A stretch of 64,000 nt of DNA. Origin: Streptomyces stelliscabiei. Its GTDB lineage: Bacteria; Actinomycetota; Actinomycetes; Streptomycetales; Streptomycetaceae. The notes below the pieces were generated by a model. That model was not told the DNA's origin, searched no databases, and saw nothing but the letters and a program-made list of their open reading frames with translations. A program made the position numbers and the translations under genes. Each line of letters begins with the position of its first letter. Position 1 is the first letter of the stretch. This document shows, one piece after another, positions 44,949 through 53,335 of the stretch. The stretch covers positions 8,308,001 through 8,372,000 of the forward strand of contig NZ_JADBGF010000001.1 in NCBI RefSeq assembly GCF_014873495.1, written 5' to 3'.

Positions 44949-46993
44949 GCGGGGACCTCCAGGGGGTCGAGCTTGTTGGCCTTGCGGATCTCGTCGACGA
45001 TACGGCCGATGATCCCGGTGATGTCGAAGTCCTTCGGGGTGAACACGGCGGCCACTCCGGCGGCCCTGAGCTGCGCGGCGTCCGCGTTCGGGATGATCCC
45101 GCCGGCGATCACGGGTATGTCGTGGGCGCCCGCCTCGCGCAGCCGCTCCAGCACGTCCGGGACCAGCTGGGCGTGCGAGCCGGAGAGGATGGAGAGCCCG
45201 ACCGCGTGCACGTCCTCGGCGAGGGCCGCGTCCACGATCTGCTCCGGGGTGAGCCGGATGCCCTGGTAGACCACCTCGAAGCCCGCGTCGCGGGCCCGTA
45301 CGGCGATCTGCTCGGCCCCGTTGGAGTGCCCGTCCAGACCCGGCTTGCCGACCAGGAAGCGGAGCTTGCCGACGTTGAGGTCCTTCGCGGTCAGCTCCAC
45401 CTTGCGGCGGACCACCGACATGGCCGAGCCCTCCTCGGCGGAGACGGCCACCGGGGCCGACGACACCCCGGTCGGCGCCCGGAACTCCCCGAACACCTCC
45501 CGCAGGGCACCGGCCCACTCGCCGGTCGTGACCCCGGCGCGGGCGCACTCCAGGGTGGCCTCCATGAGGTTGCCGGTGCCCTTCGCGGCCTCCTTCAGCC
45601 GCTCCAGCGCCTTGCACGGGCGCGGGTGGTTGAAGGGCGGCTGGTAGCGGGTGTCACGCCAGTTCCGCAGCGATGTGATCACCCGGGCCTCGACCGCCGG
45701 GTCGACGGTCTGGATCGCCGCGTCCAGGTCGGCGGTCAGCGGGTTCGGCTCCGTCGACTCGAAGACGTTGACGCCGACGATCTTCTCCTGGCCGGACTCG
45801 ATCCGGGCCCGGCGTTCGGCGTGCGAGGAGACCAGCTGCGACTTGAGGTAGCCGGACTCGACGGCGGCCATCGCGCCGCCCATCTCCTGGATCCGCTCGA
45901 TCTCGGCGAAGGACTGCTCGACCAGCTCGGTCACCTTCGCCTCGATGACGTGCGAGCCCTCGAAGATGTCCTCGTACTCCAGCAGATCGCTCTCGTGCGC
46001 CAGCACCTGCTGGATCCGCAGCGACCACTGCTGGTCCCACGGCCGGGGCAGCCCGAGGGCCTCGTTCCAGGCCGGCAGCTGGACCGCCCTGGCCCGCGCG
46101 TCCTTGGAGAGGGTCACGGCCAGCATCTCCAGGACGATCCGCTGGACGTTGTTCTCCGGCTGCGCCTCGGTCAGACCGAGGGAGTTGACCTGGACGCCGT
46201 ACCGGAAGCGCCGCTGCTTGGCGTTCTCGATGCCGTAGCGCTCGCGGGTGATGCGGTCCCAGATGCGGCCGAACGCGCGCATCTTGCACATCTCCTCGAC
46301 GAAGCGGACGCCCGCGTTCACGAAGAACGAGATACGGGCGACGACGTCACCGAACTTCTCGGCCGGGACCTGCCCGGAGTCCCGCACGGCGTCCAGCACC
46401 GCGATCGCCGTGGACATCGCGTACGCGATCTCCTGCACCGGCGTGGCCCCGGCCTCCTGCAGGTGGTAGCTGCAGATGTTGATCGGGTTCCACTTCGGTA
46501 TGTGGGAGACCGTGTACGCGATCATGTCCGTCGTCAGCCGGAGCGAGGGTCCCGGCGGGAACACATGGGTGCCCCGCGACAGGTACTCCTTGACGATGTC
46601 GTTCTGGGTCGTGCCCTGGAGCCGGGTGATGTCCACACCCTGTTCCTCGGCGACGACCTGGTAGAGCGCCAGCAGCCACATGGCGGTGGCGTTGATGGTC
46701 ATCGAGGTGTTCATCTGGTCCAGGGGGATGTCCTGGAACAGCCTGCGCATGTCACCGAGATGGGCCACCGGGACGCCGACCCGGCCGACCTCGCCGCGGG
46801 CGAGGATGTGGTCGGAGTCGTAGCCGGTCTGGGTCGGCAGGTCGAAGGCGACCGACAGACCCGTCTGCCCCTTGGCGAGGTTGCGCCGGTACAGCTCGTT
46901 GGACGCCTCGGCCGTGGAGTGACCGGCGTACGTGCGCATGAGCCACGGCCGGTCCTTGGCTTGCCTGCCCTCGGCGGGCTGACGCTCGCTCAT
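44945..46993 (-). CDS. ecm: Coenzyme B12-dependent ethylmalonyl-CoA mutase (MeaA)
   Basis: 682 residues. An N-terminal mutase barrel (RPWLMRTYAGHSTAEASNELY, TGLSVAFDLPTQTGYDSDH) and C-terminal B12 domain with GLDGHSNG, the base-off DxHxxG motif. It is the MeaA subgroup, distinct from methylmalonyl-CoA and isobutyryl-CoA mutases, consistent with its operon. It turns ethylmalonyl-CoA into methylsuccinyl-CoA by carbon-skeleton rearrangement. Start ATG at 46993, eight bases after ccr. Confidence 0.93.
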   Translation of the reverse strand: MSERQPAEGRQAKDRPWLMRTYAGHSTAEASNELYRRNLAKGQTGLSVAFDLPTQTGYDSDHILARGEVGRVGVPVAHLGDMRRLFQDIPLDQMNTSMTINATAMWLLALYQVVAEEQGVDITRLQGTTQNDIVKEYLSRGTHVFPPGPSLRLTTDMIAYTVSHIPKWNPINICSYHLQEAGATPVQEIAYAMSTAIAVLDAVRDSGQVPAEKFGDVVARISFFVNAGVRFVEEMCKMRAFGRIWDRITRERYGIENAKQRRFRYGVQVNSLGLTEAQPENNVQRIVLEMLAVTLSKDARARAVQLPAWNEALGLPRPWDQQWSLRIQQVLAHESDLLEYEDIFEGSHVIEAKVTELVEQSFAEIERIQEMGGAMAAVESGYLKSQLVSSHAERRARIESGQEKIVGVNVFESTEPNPLTADLDAAIQTVDPAVEARVITSLRNWRDTRYQPPFNHPRPCKALERLKEAAKGTGNLMEATLECARAGVTTGEWAGALREVFGEFRAPTGVSSAPVAVSAEEGSAMSVVRRKVELTAKDLNVGKLRFLVGKPGLDGHSNGAEQIAVRARDAGFEVVYQGIRLTPEQIVDAALAEDVHAVGLSILSGSHAQLVPDVLERLREAGAHDIPVIAGGIIPNADAAQLRAAGVAAVFTPKDFDITGIIGRIVDEIRKANKLDPLEVPA

Positions 46994-47001
46994 CGTGGAC
47001 C

Positions 47002-48339
47002 TCAGATGTTCCGGAAGCGGTTGATGGCGTCGATGTGCCGGGCGCGCTTGTCGTGGTCGCGGACGCCCAGGCCCTCCTCGGGGGCCAGCGCGAGGACGCC
47101 GACCTTGCCCTGGTGGAGGTTGCGGTGCACGTCGTACGCGGCCTGCCCGGTCTCCTCCAGGGAGTAGACCTTCGACAGCGTCGGGTGGATCTTGCCCTTG
47201 GCGATGAGGCGGTTGGCCTCCCACGCCTCGCGGTAGTTCGCGAAGTGCGAGCCGATGATCCGCTTCAGCGACATCCACAGGTAGCGGTTGTCGTACTCGT
47301 GCATGTAGCCCGAGGTCGAGGCGCAGGTGGTGATGGTGCCGCCCTTGCGCGTGACGAAGACGCTCGCCCCGAAGGTCTCGCGGCCGGGGTGTTCGAAGAC
47401 GATGTCGATGTCCTCGCCGCCGGTGAGTTCGCGGATGCGCTTGCCGAAGCGCTTCCACTCCTTGGGGTCCTGGGTGGTCTCGTCCTTCCAGAACTTGTAG
47501 TCCTCGGCGGTGCGGTCGATGATCGCGTCGGCGCCCATCGAGCGGCAGATGTTCGCCTTCTGCTCGCTGGAGACGACACAGATCGGGTTGGCCCCGCCGG
47601 CCAGCGCGAACTGGGTGGCGTACGAGCCGAGGCCGCCGCTGGCGCCCCAGATCAGCACGTTGTCGCCCTGCTTCATGCCGGCGCCGTTGCGGGAGACCAG
47701 CTGCCGGTAGGCGGTGGAGTTCACCAGCCCCGGGGCGGCGGCCTCCTCCCAGCTGAGGTGGTCGGGCTTCGGCATCAGCTGGTTGGACTTGACGAGCGCG
47801 ATCTCGGCGAGCCCGCCGAAGTTGGTCTCGAAGCCCCAGATCCGCTGCTCGGGGTCGAGCATCGTGTCGTTGTGGCCGTCGGAGGACTCCAGCTCGACGG
47901 AGAGGCAGTGCGCGACGACCTCGTCACCGGGCTTCCAGGCGTTGACGCCGGGGCCGGTGCGCAGGACGACGCCCGCGAGGTCGGAGCCGATGATGTGGTA
48001 CGGCAGGTCGTGGCGCTTGGCCAGCTCGTTGGTGCGGCCGTAGCGCTCCAGGAACCCGAAGGTGGACAGCGGCTCGAAGATCGAGGTCCACACGGAGTTG
48101 TAGTTGACCGAGGAGGCCATGACGGCCACCAGGGCCTCACCCGGGCCCAGCTCCGGGAGCGGGACCTCGTCGAGGTGGATCGACTTGCGGGGGTCCTTGT
48201 CGCGGGTGGTGAGCCCCGCGAACATCTCCGTCTCGTCCTTGTGCACGGTGATCGCGCGGTACGACTCGGGGAGCGGCAGAGCGGCGAAGTCGGCCGACGT
48301 GGAGTCCGGCGACTGGATCGCGTCCAGGATTTCCTTCAC
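47002..48339 (-). CDS. ccrA: Crotonyl-CoA carboxylase/reductase
   Basis: 445 residues, GTG start at 48339 with GGAGG upstream. Medium-chain dehydrogenase fold with NADPH motif ASGGLGSYATQFALAGG and the characteristic CCR segments (KQGDNVLIWGA, AEDYKFWKDETTQDPKEW, FEHPGRETFGASVFV). It reduces crotonyl-CoA with NADPH while fixing CO2, giving ethylmalonyl-CoA, which feeds both the ethylmalonyl-CoA pathway and polyketide extender units. First gene of the operon ccrA-ecm-mcl-mch-mcd. Its promoter lies in the 418-base gap to the TetR gene. Confidence 0.96.
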   Translation of the reverse strand: MKEILDAIQSPDSTSADFAALPLPESYRAITVHKDETEMFAGLTTRDKDPRKSIHLDEVPLPELGPGEALVAVMASSVNYNSVWTSIFEPLSTFGFLERYGRTNELAKRHDLPYHIIGSDLAGVVLRTGPGVNAWKPGDEVVAHCLSVELESSDGHNDTMLDPEQRIWGFETNFGGLAEIALVKSNQLMPKPDHLSWEEAAAPGLVNSTAYRQLVSRNGAGMKQGDNVLIWGASGGLGSYATQFALAGGANPICVVSSEQKANICRSMGADAIIDRTAEDYKFWKDETTQDPKEWKRFGKRIRELTGGEDIDIVFEHPGRETFGASVFVTRKGGTITTCASTSGYMHEYDNRYLWMSLKRIIGSHFANYREAWEANRLIAKGKIHPTLSKVYSLEETGQAAYDVHRNLHQGKVGVLALAPEEGLGVRDHDKRARHIDAINRFRNI

Positions 48340-48629
48340 GGTGGTGCCTCCGGCGACGAGCGTCCTGAGGGAAGACGCTGTTGAGGGTTACGTCGGGTGC
48401 TGCTGGTGGGAGTGGTGCCGTCGGTTCGGCGGAGGTGGTGCTACGGCGGCGCTTTGTGGCGCGGAGGGTGCCTGTGACGCAGGCGTCCGGGCGCGCGGAC
48501 CGTGGTCTGCGGGGACAGCCGGCGTACGGGAGTTCTCTGCACGCCGGCCGCCCGGACTCCTTCAACGTATGGCACGCCGTGTCACCCCGCAAGGCACCGA
48601 GTGCCAGAAAGTTCGCTCAGGTGAAATCT

Positions 48630-48643
48630 TTACGTAACACGTG
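48630..48643. promoter_or_regulatory. Two adjacent palindromes, candidate TetR operator
   Basis: TTACGTAA (48630-48637) directly followed by CACGTG (48638-48643). Perfect palindromes in the ccrA-tetR gap are what a TetR-family dimer would bind. AT content is locally high. Confidence 0.4.
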
Positions 48644-48664
48644 AGCGATGATCGATCAGAGGGC

Positions 48665-48716
48665 AGGCCAAAAGGGCCTCTGACATGGCAAAACGGCCAC
48701 CCCGCAGGGTGGCCGT
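48665..48716 (-). terminator. tetR terminator, double hairpin
   Basis: ACGGCCACCC (48693-48702) pairs perfectly with GGGTGGCCGT (48707-48716), loop CGCA, and on the minus strand is followed by TTTT. A second small stem AGGCC/GGCCT with loop AAAAG is at 48665-48679. It lies 41 bases past the tetR stop. Confidence 0.8.
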
Positions 48717-48757
48717 CCTCACAGTTACCGATGAGTAGAACGTGGTCCGGATCGGGT

Positions 48758-49567
48758 TCAGCGGTCCCGGAGTGCCTCTTCGATCGTCCGCATGACCTCG
48801 TCGAGGGGGGCGTCGGTGCGGGCGACCGTCACCAGGACCTCGCCGTGGGCGGAGGCCGTCGCGGCGGCCGGCTCGGGTGCCAGGGTGCGGCCGGCGCCCG
48901 TGCCCGTGCCGAACGTCCTGCGCACGATGGCGAAGGCGTGGTCGAGATGGGTCTCCACGTCGCCCTGCCCACCTGAGCGGAGCCACCGGCGCAGTACGTG
49001 GTTGTGCGCGGTGACGACCGCGGAGGCGGCCACCTCGGCGAGCAGCGGATCGTCGTTGCCGGCGTCGTGGTGGGCGTTCTCGTCGAAGTGACCCAGCAGA
49101 TAACGGGTGAACAGGCGCTCGTAGCGGGCCACGGAGGCGATCTCCGCCTCCCGCAGGGTGGGGACCTCACGCGTCAGCTTGTAGCGGGCGACCGAGATCT
49201 CCGGCCGGGCCGCGTACATCTTCATGACTTCCTTGATGCCGCGGCACACCGTGTCGAGCGGGTGCTCGTGCTGGGGTGCCGCGTTGAGCACCGCCTCGGC
49301 CCGGATCAGGGTGTCGTCGTGGTCCGGGAAGATCGCCTCTTCCTTGGAGCGGAAGTGGCGGAAGAAGGTGCGGCGGGCGACCCCGGCCGCCGCCGCGATC
49401 TCGTCGACGGTGGTCGCCTCGTACCCCTTGGTCGAGAACAGCTCCATGGCCGCGGCCGCCAGTTCCCGGCGCATCTTGAGGCGTTGGGCGGCGGCGCGAC
49501 TTCCCGCGGCGCTCTCCGGAGCGTCGGGCGCAGCTGGTGTACGTGAGGACTTGGCGGGCTGGGACAT
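48758..49567 (-). CDS. TetR-family transcriptional regulator of the ethylmalonyl-CoA locus
   Basis: 269 residues from the ATG at 49567 (MSQPAKSSRTP). TetR helix-turn-helix: LAAAAMELFSTKGYEATTVDEIAAAAGVARRTFFRHF. The rest is the all-helical ligand domain, ending with an acidic/Ala-rich tail. It lies between ccrA and the 3-hydroxyacyl-CoA dehydrogenase, all on one strand, and is the likely local repressor, possibly sensing an acyl-CoA. A longer in-frame upstream reading exists but is low-complexity and not credible. Confidence 0.88.
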   Translation of the reverse strand: MSQPAKSSRTPAAPDAPESAAGSRAAAQRLKMRRELAAAAMELFSTKGYEATTVDEIAAAAGVARRTFFRHFRSKEEAIFPDHDDTLIRAEAVLNAAPQHEHPLDTVCRGIKEVMKMYAARPEISVARYKLTREVPTLREAEIASVARYERLFTRYLLGHFDENAHHDAGNDDPLLAEVAASAVVTAHNHVLRRWLRSGGQGDVETHLDHAFAIVRRTFGTGTGAGRTLAPEPAAATASAHGEVLVTVARTDAPLDEVMRTIEEALRDR

Positions 49568-49961
49568 GCCCCGAACGTACTGCATCCGTGCAGGAGAGCG
49601 CGCGTGTCCGGCCATCCCCCCGTCCCGCTCGGACGAGGAGGTGACCAGGTGGGCGGGCGGGGGAGCGGCGCAGGGGCCGGACGCGGAGGCGGCGGAGCGG
49701 GCCGGCGTAGAACGGCTGCCCGGGACGAGCAGCCCGCCCCAGTCCGTGCCCGCCCCCGACGGACCCGGAGGACCGGTCCCGCCGACTGCGGGGCGGTCGG
49801 CGGGAGCGGTCTTGGACCTCGGCCGGTCCGCCGGGCCGTCGGCCACCGTCGGCCGGCGCACCGGATCGGCGTCCGCCGTCGACCGGCCCGCCCGGGGCAC
49901 CCCGGGCGGGCCCGACCAGGACGCCGGGCCCGGGGGCGCTCCGATCCCGTCGTCCGCCCGC
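49568..49961. other. tetR upstream region (394 bp)
   Basis: No gene supported; the translation in every frame is Pro/Gly/Ala/Arg-rich filler. Just before tetR is CTGCA-TCCG-TGCAG (49580-49593 region), a 5-bp inverted repeat that could be an autoregulatory site. No ribosome-binding site is seen before the tetR ATG. Confidence 0.3.
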
Positions 49962-51776
49962 TCAGCGCTTGGCATGTTCGCGGAAGCCACGGCCCGTCTT
50001 GCGGCCGAGGCAGCCCGCGGCCACCAGGTGCTCCAGCAGCGGCGCCGGGGCCAGTCCGGGATCGCGGAACTCGCGGTGCAGGACCTTCTCGATGGCCAGC
50101 GAGACGTCCAGGCCGACCACGTCCAGGAGCTCGAACGGGCCCATCGGGTAGCCGCCGCCCAGCTTCATGGCCGCGTCGATGTCGTCCAGCGTCGCGTAGT
50201 GCTCCTGGACCATCTTGATCGCGTTGTTCAGGTACGGGAACAGCAGCGCGTTCACGATGAAACCGGCCCGGTCCCCGCAGTCCACCGGGTGCTTGCGGAC
50301 CTTCGCGCACACCTCGCGGACGGTGGCGTGCACGTCGTCGGCGGTCAGGACCGTGCGGACCACCTCGACCAGCTTCATCGCGGGCGCCGGGTTGAAGAAG
50401 TGCATCCCGATCACGTCCTGCGGGCGCGAGGTGGCGCGGGCGCAGGCGACCACGGGCAGCGAGGAGGTGGTGGTGGCCAGGATCGCGCCCGGCTTGCAGA
50501 CCTTGTCGAAGGTCGCGAACAGCTGCCGCTTGACCTCCAGGTCCTCGGCCACGGCCTCCAGCGCCAGATCGACGTCCGCGAAGGCGTCGTAGGAGCCGGC
50601 CGGGGTGATCCGGTCCAGGGTCTCGGCGGCGGCCTCGACCGTCATCCGCCCCTTGTCGACGGAGCGCGCCAGCGACTTGCCGATACGGGCCTTCGCGGCC
50701 TGCGCCTTCTCCTCGGTGCGGGCGGCCAGCACGACCTCGTACCCGGACTTCGCGAACACCTCGGCGATCCCGGACGCCATGGTCCCGGAGCCCGCGACGC
50801 CCACCGAACGGACGGTACGGCCCGGGACCGTGACGACCCCGTCCAGCGGCGTCAGCGCGTCCCTCACGACGGTGGCGGAGCCGGGGGCCTCGTAGGAGTA
50901 GAAGCCGCGCCCCGTCTTGCGGCCGGTCAGGCCCGCCTCGCTGAGCTGCCGCAGGATCGGCGCCGGGGCGTGCAGCCGATCGTGCGAGGCCGCGTACATG
51001 GCCTCCAGGACCGTGCGCGCGGTGTCGACGCCGATCAGGTCCAGCAGGGCCAGCGGGCCCATCGGCAGGCCGCAGCCGAGCCGCATCGCCGCGTCGATGT
51101 CCTCGCGGGAGGCGTACTTGGCCTCGTACATCGCGGCTGCCTGGTTGAGGTAGCCGAACAGCAGTCCGTCGGCGACGAATCCGGGCCGGTCGCCGACCGC
51201 GACGGGCTCCTTGCCCAGGTCGAGGGCGAGATCCGTGACCCGGGCGACGGCCTGGGGCGCGGTCAGCACCGAGGAGACGACCTCGACCAGCTTCATCGCC
51301 GGCGCCGGGTTGAAGAAGTGCAGGCCGAGCACCCGCTCCGGGCGCGCCGACTCGGCGGCCAGCCGCGTCACCGACAGGGCGTTGGTGCCGGTGGCGAGGA
51401 CGGCGTCCGGACGCACGATCGCGTCCAGCTCACGGAAGACCTGCTGCTTGATCTCGTACGACTCCGGGACCACCTCGATCACCAGGTCGGCGTCGGCCGC
51501 GGCCTGGAGGTCGGTGAAGGTGCGGAAGCGGGCGAGGGCGTCACCACGCTCCTGCTCGGTGAGGCGCCCACGGGCCACGGCACGCTCGGTGGCGGTCTCC
51601 AGCGCGGCGACGGCGCGGGCGGCGGCGGCCTCGCTGAGGTCGATGCCGACGACCTCACGGCCGGCCCGGGCCAGCACTTCGGCGATACCGGTGCCCATGG
51701 TGCCGAGGCCGACCACGGCGATCGTCTTGAACGGGGACTGCGGGGACAGCGACGAGTCGGAAAGGGGAGTGGCCAT
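49962..51776 (-). CDS. Tandem-duplicated 3-hydroxyacyl-CoA dehydrogenase
   Basis: 604 residues comprising two complete 3HCDH units (about 17-297 and 322-600), each with an NAD fold (VVGLGTMGTGIAEV; VAGSGTMASGIAEV) and a C-terminal helical domain (GRKTGRGF). The C-terminal unit has the normal active site: His459, Glu471, Asn509 and TSSL at 437-440. The N-terminal unit keeps His153 and Glu165 but has TNAL (131-134) for TSSL and Asp203 for Asn509, so it may be impaired or altered. It likely oxidises 3-hydroxybutyryl-CoA or works in the reverse direction to supply crotonyl-CoA. Confidence 0.92.
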   Translation of the reverse strand: MATPLSDSSLSPQSPFKTIAVVGLGTMGTGIAEVLARAGREVVGIDLSEAAAARAVAALETATERAVARGRLTEQERGDALARFRTFTDLQAAADADLVIEVVPESYEIKQQVFRELDAIVRPDAVLATGTNALSVTRLAAESARPERVLGLHFFNPAPAMKLVEVVSSVLTAPQAVARVTDLALDLGKEPVAVGDRPGFVADGLLFGYLNQAAAMYEAKYASREDIDAAMRLGCGLPMGPLALLDLIGVDTARTVLEAMYAASHDRLHAPAPILRQLSEAGLTGRKTGRGFYSYEAPGSATVVRDALTPLDGVVTVPGRTVRSVGVAGSGTMASGIAEVFAKSGYEVVLAARTEEKAQAAKARIGKSLARSVDKGRMTVEAAAETLDRITPAGSYDAFADVDLALEAVAEDLEVKRQLFATFDKVCKPGAILATTTSSLPVVACARATSRPQDVIGMHFFNPAPAMKLVEVVRTVLTADDVHATVREVCAKVRKHPVDCGDRAGFIVNALLFPYLNNAIKMVQEHYATLDDIDAAMKLGGGYPMGPFELLDVVGLDVSLAIEKVLHREFRDPGLAPAPLLEHLVAAGCLGRKTGRGFREHAKR

Positions 51777-52148
51777 CGCGGGACTCCAGACGAGGTGACG
51801 ACTGAGGGAAACGCCGCGGGTGCGCGAAGAGCGCGCAACCGGCGCGTGGCGTGCGGGTGTGGGTGGTGCCGGGCTGATGAACGCACACGCCCGGTGCCGT
51901 CGCCCGGGGCGTGCACACGCCCGGGGGAACGGCTGAACCGACCGGCCCTGTCCCGAGGCCGAGCCGTACTGGTACTCCAGGTACCGAACCGACTGTGCTC
52001 ACGACGGCTGCGTCACCAAACCGTCGGGAGCGAACACGAGTGGGTAACTCGCTCGTCTGAGCTTAACCGGCGGGTAACGAGCGCGCCAGCCCCCGTGTGT
52101 TGTGACGTACGTCCCCCAAGTGCGCCGGGCGCCCGTACGCTCGACGGC
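51777..52148. other. Divergent intergenic region (372 bp) between hydroxyacyl-CoA dehydrogenase and HEAT-repeat gene
   Basis: No gene supported. It contains two copies of GGGTAAC (about 52041 and 52072), the imperfect palindrome TTAACCGGCGGGTAA (about 52063-52077), and a direct repeat of GCACACGCCCGG (51891 and 51928 areas). The GGTAA/TTACC elements could be TetR sites like the TTACGTAA near ccrA. No confident promoter. Confidence 0.3.
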
Positions 52149-52724
52149 ATGGACGAGGAGTTGCGATCACTCACGGAGCGTGTGCGGAGCGAGTCGGGCG
52201 GCGCGGCGGGATACGAGCGGCTCGTGCGGACCGAGTCCACGGACGAACTGGCGGGCGTGCTCGTCGAGCAGGGGCAGCCGCTGTGGGCGCGGGAGCTGGC
52301 CGCGTTCCGGCTCGGCGTCGCGGGGGACCGCCGGGCCTTCGAGTCCCTCGTCCTCCTGCTCAACCACCGCGACCCACCGCGCTGCGCCTCGGCCGCCTAC
52401 GCGCTCGCCCGGCTCGGCGACCCGCGCACGGCGCGCGCGGCGGCCGCCCTCGCGACCAACGAACTCCGGGTCGCCTACGCCCTGCACCCGGTGCGCCTCC
52501 TCGTCGAACTGCGCGCCCCCGAGTCCGTCCCGGCGCTGATCACCACACTCCGGCGCCGTCTGCACCCGCACGATCCCTACCGCCGGGTGGCGCTCGCGTG
52601 CGTGGACGGGCTGGGCGCCCTCGGGGACGCCCGCGCCAGGACCGTACTGAACGACGCCCTCGCGCATCCCACGCTCGCGGAGGCGGCGGTGCGGGCGCTG
52701 GCACGCATCCCCCGGCAGCGTTAG
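52149..52724 (+). CDS. HEAT-repeat domain protein
   Basis: 191 residues. Helical repeats of about 30 residues are visible: PLWARELAAFRLGVAGDRRAFESLVLLL, then PPRCASAAYALARLGDPRTARAAAALAT, and a third ending VALACVDGLGALGDARARTVLNDAL. HEAT-like proteins act as scaffolds or lyase-type modifiers; nothing here suggests a specific partner. The start ATG at 52149 is in a region with no clear ribosome-binding site. Its TAG stop overlaps the stop of the GNAT gene by four bases. Confidence 0.78.
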   Translation: MDEELRSLTERVRSESGGAAGYERLVRTESTDELAGVLVEQGQPLWARELAAFRLGVAGDRRAFESLVLLLNHRDPPRCASAAYALARLGDPRTARAAAALATNELRVAYALHPVRLLVELRAPESVPALITTLRRRLHPHDPYRRVALACVDGLGALGDARARTVLNDALAHPTLAEAAVRALARIPRQR

Positions 52725-53266
52725 GCGCCGAGTTCCCGCACGTACCGGACCTCGGGCACCTCGGTTCCGTCCACCTCGAACGGCTCCTCGGCGCCGTCCG
52801 CGGTGAAGCCGTGGTGGGCGTAGAAGCGGCGGGCCCGCACGTTCTCCTTCAGCACCCACAGGCGCACCGCGGCGTGGCCGGCCGCCTCGCAGCGCGCGGC
52901 GGACTCCCGCAGCAGCGCGGTGCCCACTCCGGTGCCGTAGTGTCCCGGGCGGGTGTAGAGGGCGTACAACTCGGCCTCCCCGGTGCGGACTTCGCCGTCG
53001 CGGTAGGGGCCGTACGCGGCCCAGCCGACGATCTCGCCGGCCCGCTCGGCGATCAGGTTCACCACGGGGTTGCCGGCCTTCGCCAGCATCACGCGGCGCC
53101 TCTCGGCGTCCTCCTCCACGTCCATGGCGTCGAGGTGGGACGAGGGGACGAGGCCTGCGTACGCGGTCCGCCAGCCGCCCACGCGGATCTCGGCGACGGG
53201 ACGGCAGTCGGCCGGGTTCATCTCGCGGACGCGGAGTTCGCCGCGGTCGTGGGGGGTGTCGTTCAT
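52721..53266 (-). CDS. GNAT-family N-acetyltransferase
   Basis: 181 residues. GNAT fold with acetyl-CoA motif A: ELYALYTRPGHYGTGVGTALLRES, then VRLWVLKENVRARRFYAHHGF (motif B). Motif A has the Q/RxxGxG/A loop as HYGTGVG. Target unknown (small molecule, antibiotic or protein). It overlaps the HEAT-repeat gene tail-to-tail in four bases (TTAG serves as both stops). Confidence 0.85.
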   Translation of the reverse strand: MNDTPHDRGELRVREMNPADCRPVAEIRVGGWRTAYAGLVPSSHLDAMDVEEDAERRRVMLAKAGNPVVNLIAERAGEIVGWAAYGPYRDGEVRTGEAELYALYTRPGHYGTGVGTALLRESAARCEAAGHAAVRLWVLKENVRARRFYAHHGFTADGAEEPFEVDGTEVPEVRYVRELGA

Positions 53267-53293
53267 GGCGGCACCCTAGGCGGGGCGGGCTGC

Positions 53294-53324
53294 GGGGGTC
53301 CCGTGCTTTTCCGGCGGGACCCCC
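53294..53324 (-). terminator. Terminator after the Tap-like peptidase
   Basis: GGGGGTCCCG (53294-53303) pairs perfectly with CGGGACCCCC (53315-53324). It begins 12 bases past the peptidase stop on the minus strand. Confidence 0.8.
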
Positions 53325-53335
53325 ACGGCCCCGGC

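Larger units (their letters stand above)
48340..48757. other. ccrA upstream region (418 bp)
   Basis: No gene supported. It carries the tetR terminators at its right side and two abutting palindromes at 48630-48643 (annotated separately), about 290 bases before ccrA. The 280 bases nearest ccrA show no strong promoter by eye. The long leader could be an untranslated region, or the promoter may be nearer than the palindromes. Confidence 0.35.

Noticed and set aside
48137..48592. Open frame upstream of ccrA on the minus strand
   Set aside because: No family, overlaps the ccrA start, biased composition.
49224..52724. Very long open frame on the plus strand
   Set aside because: It runs antisense through tetR and the hydroxyacyl-CoA dehydrogenase. 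Only the last 191 codons (HEAT repeats) look like protein; the rest is a GC-bias shadow.
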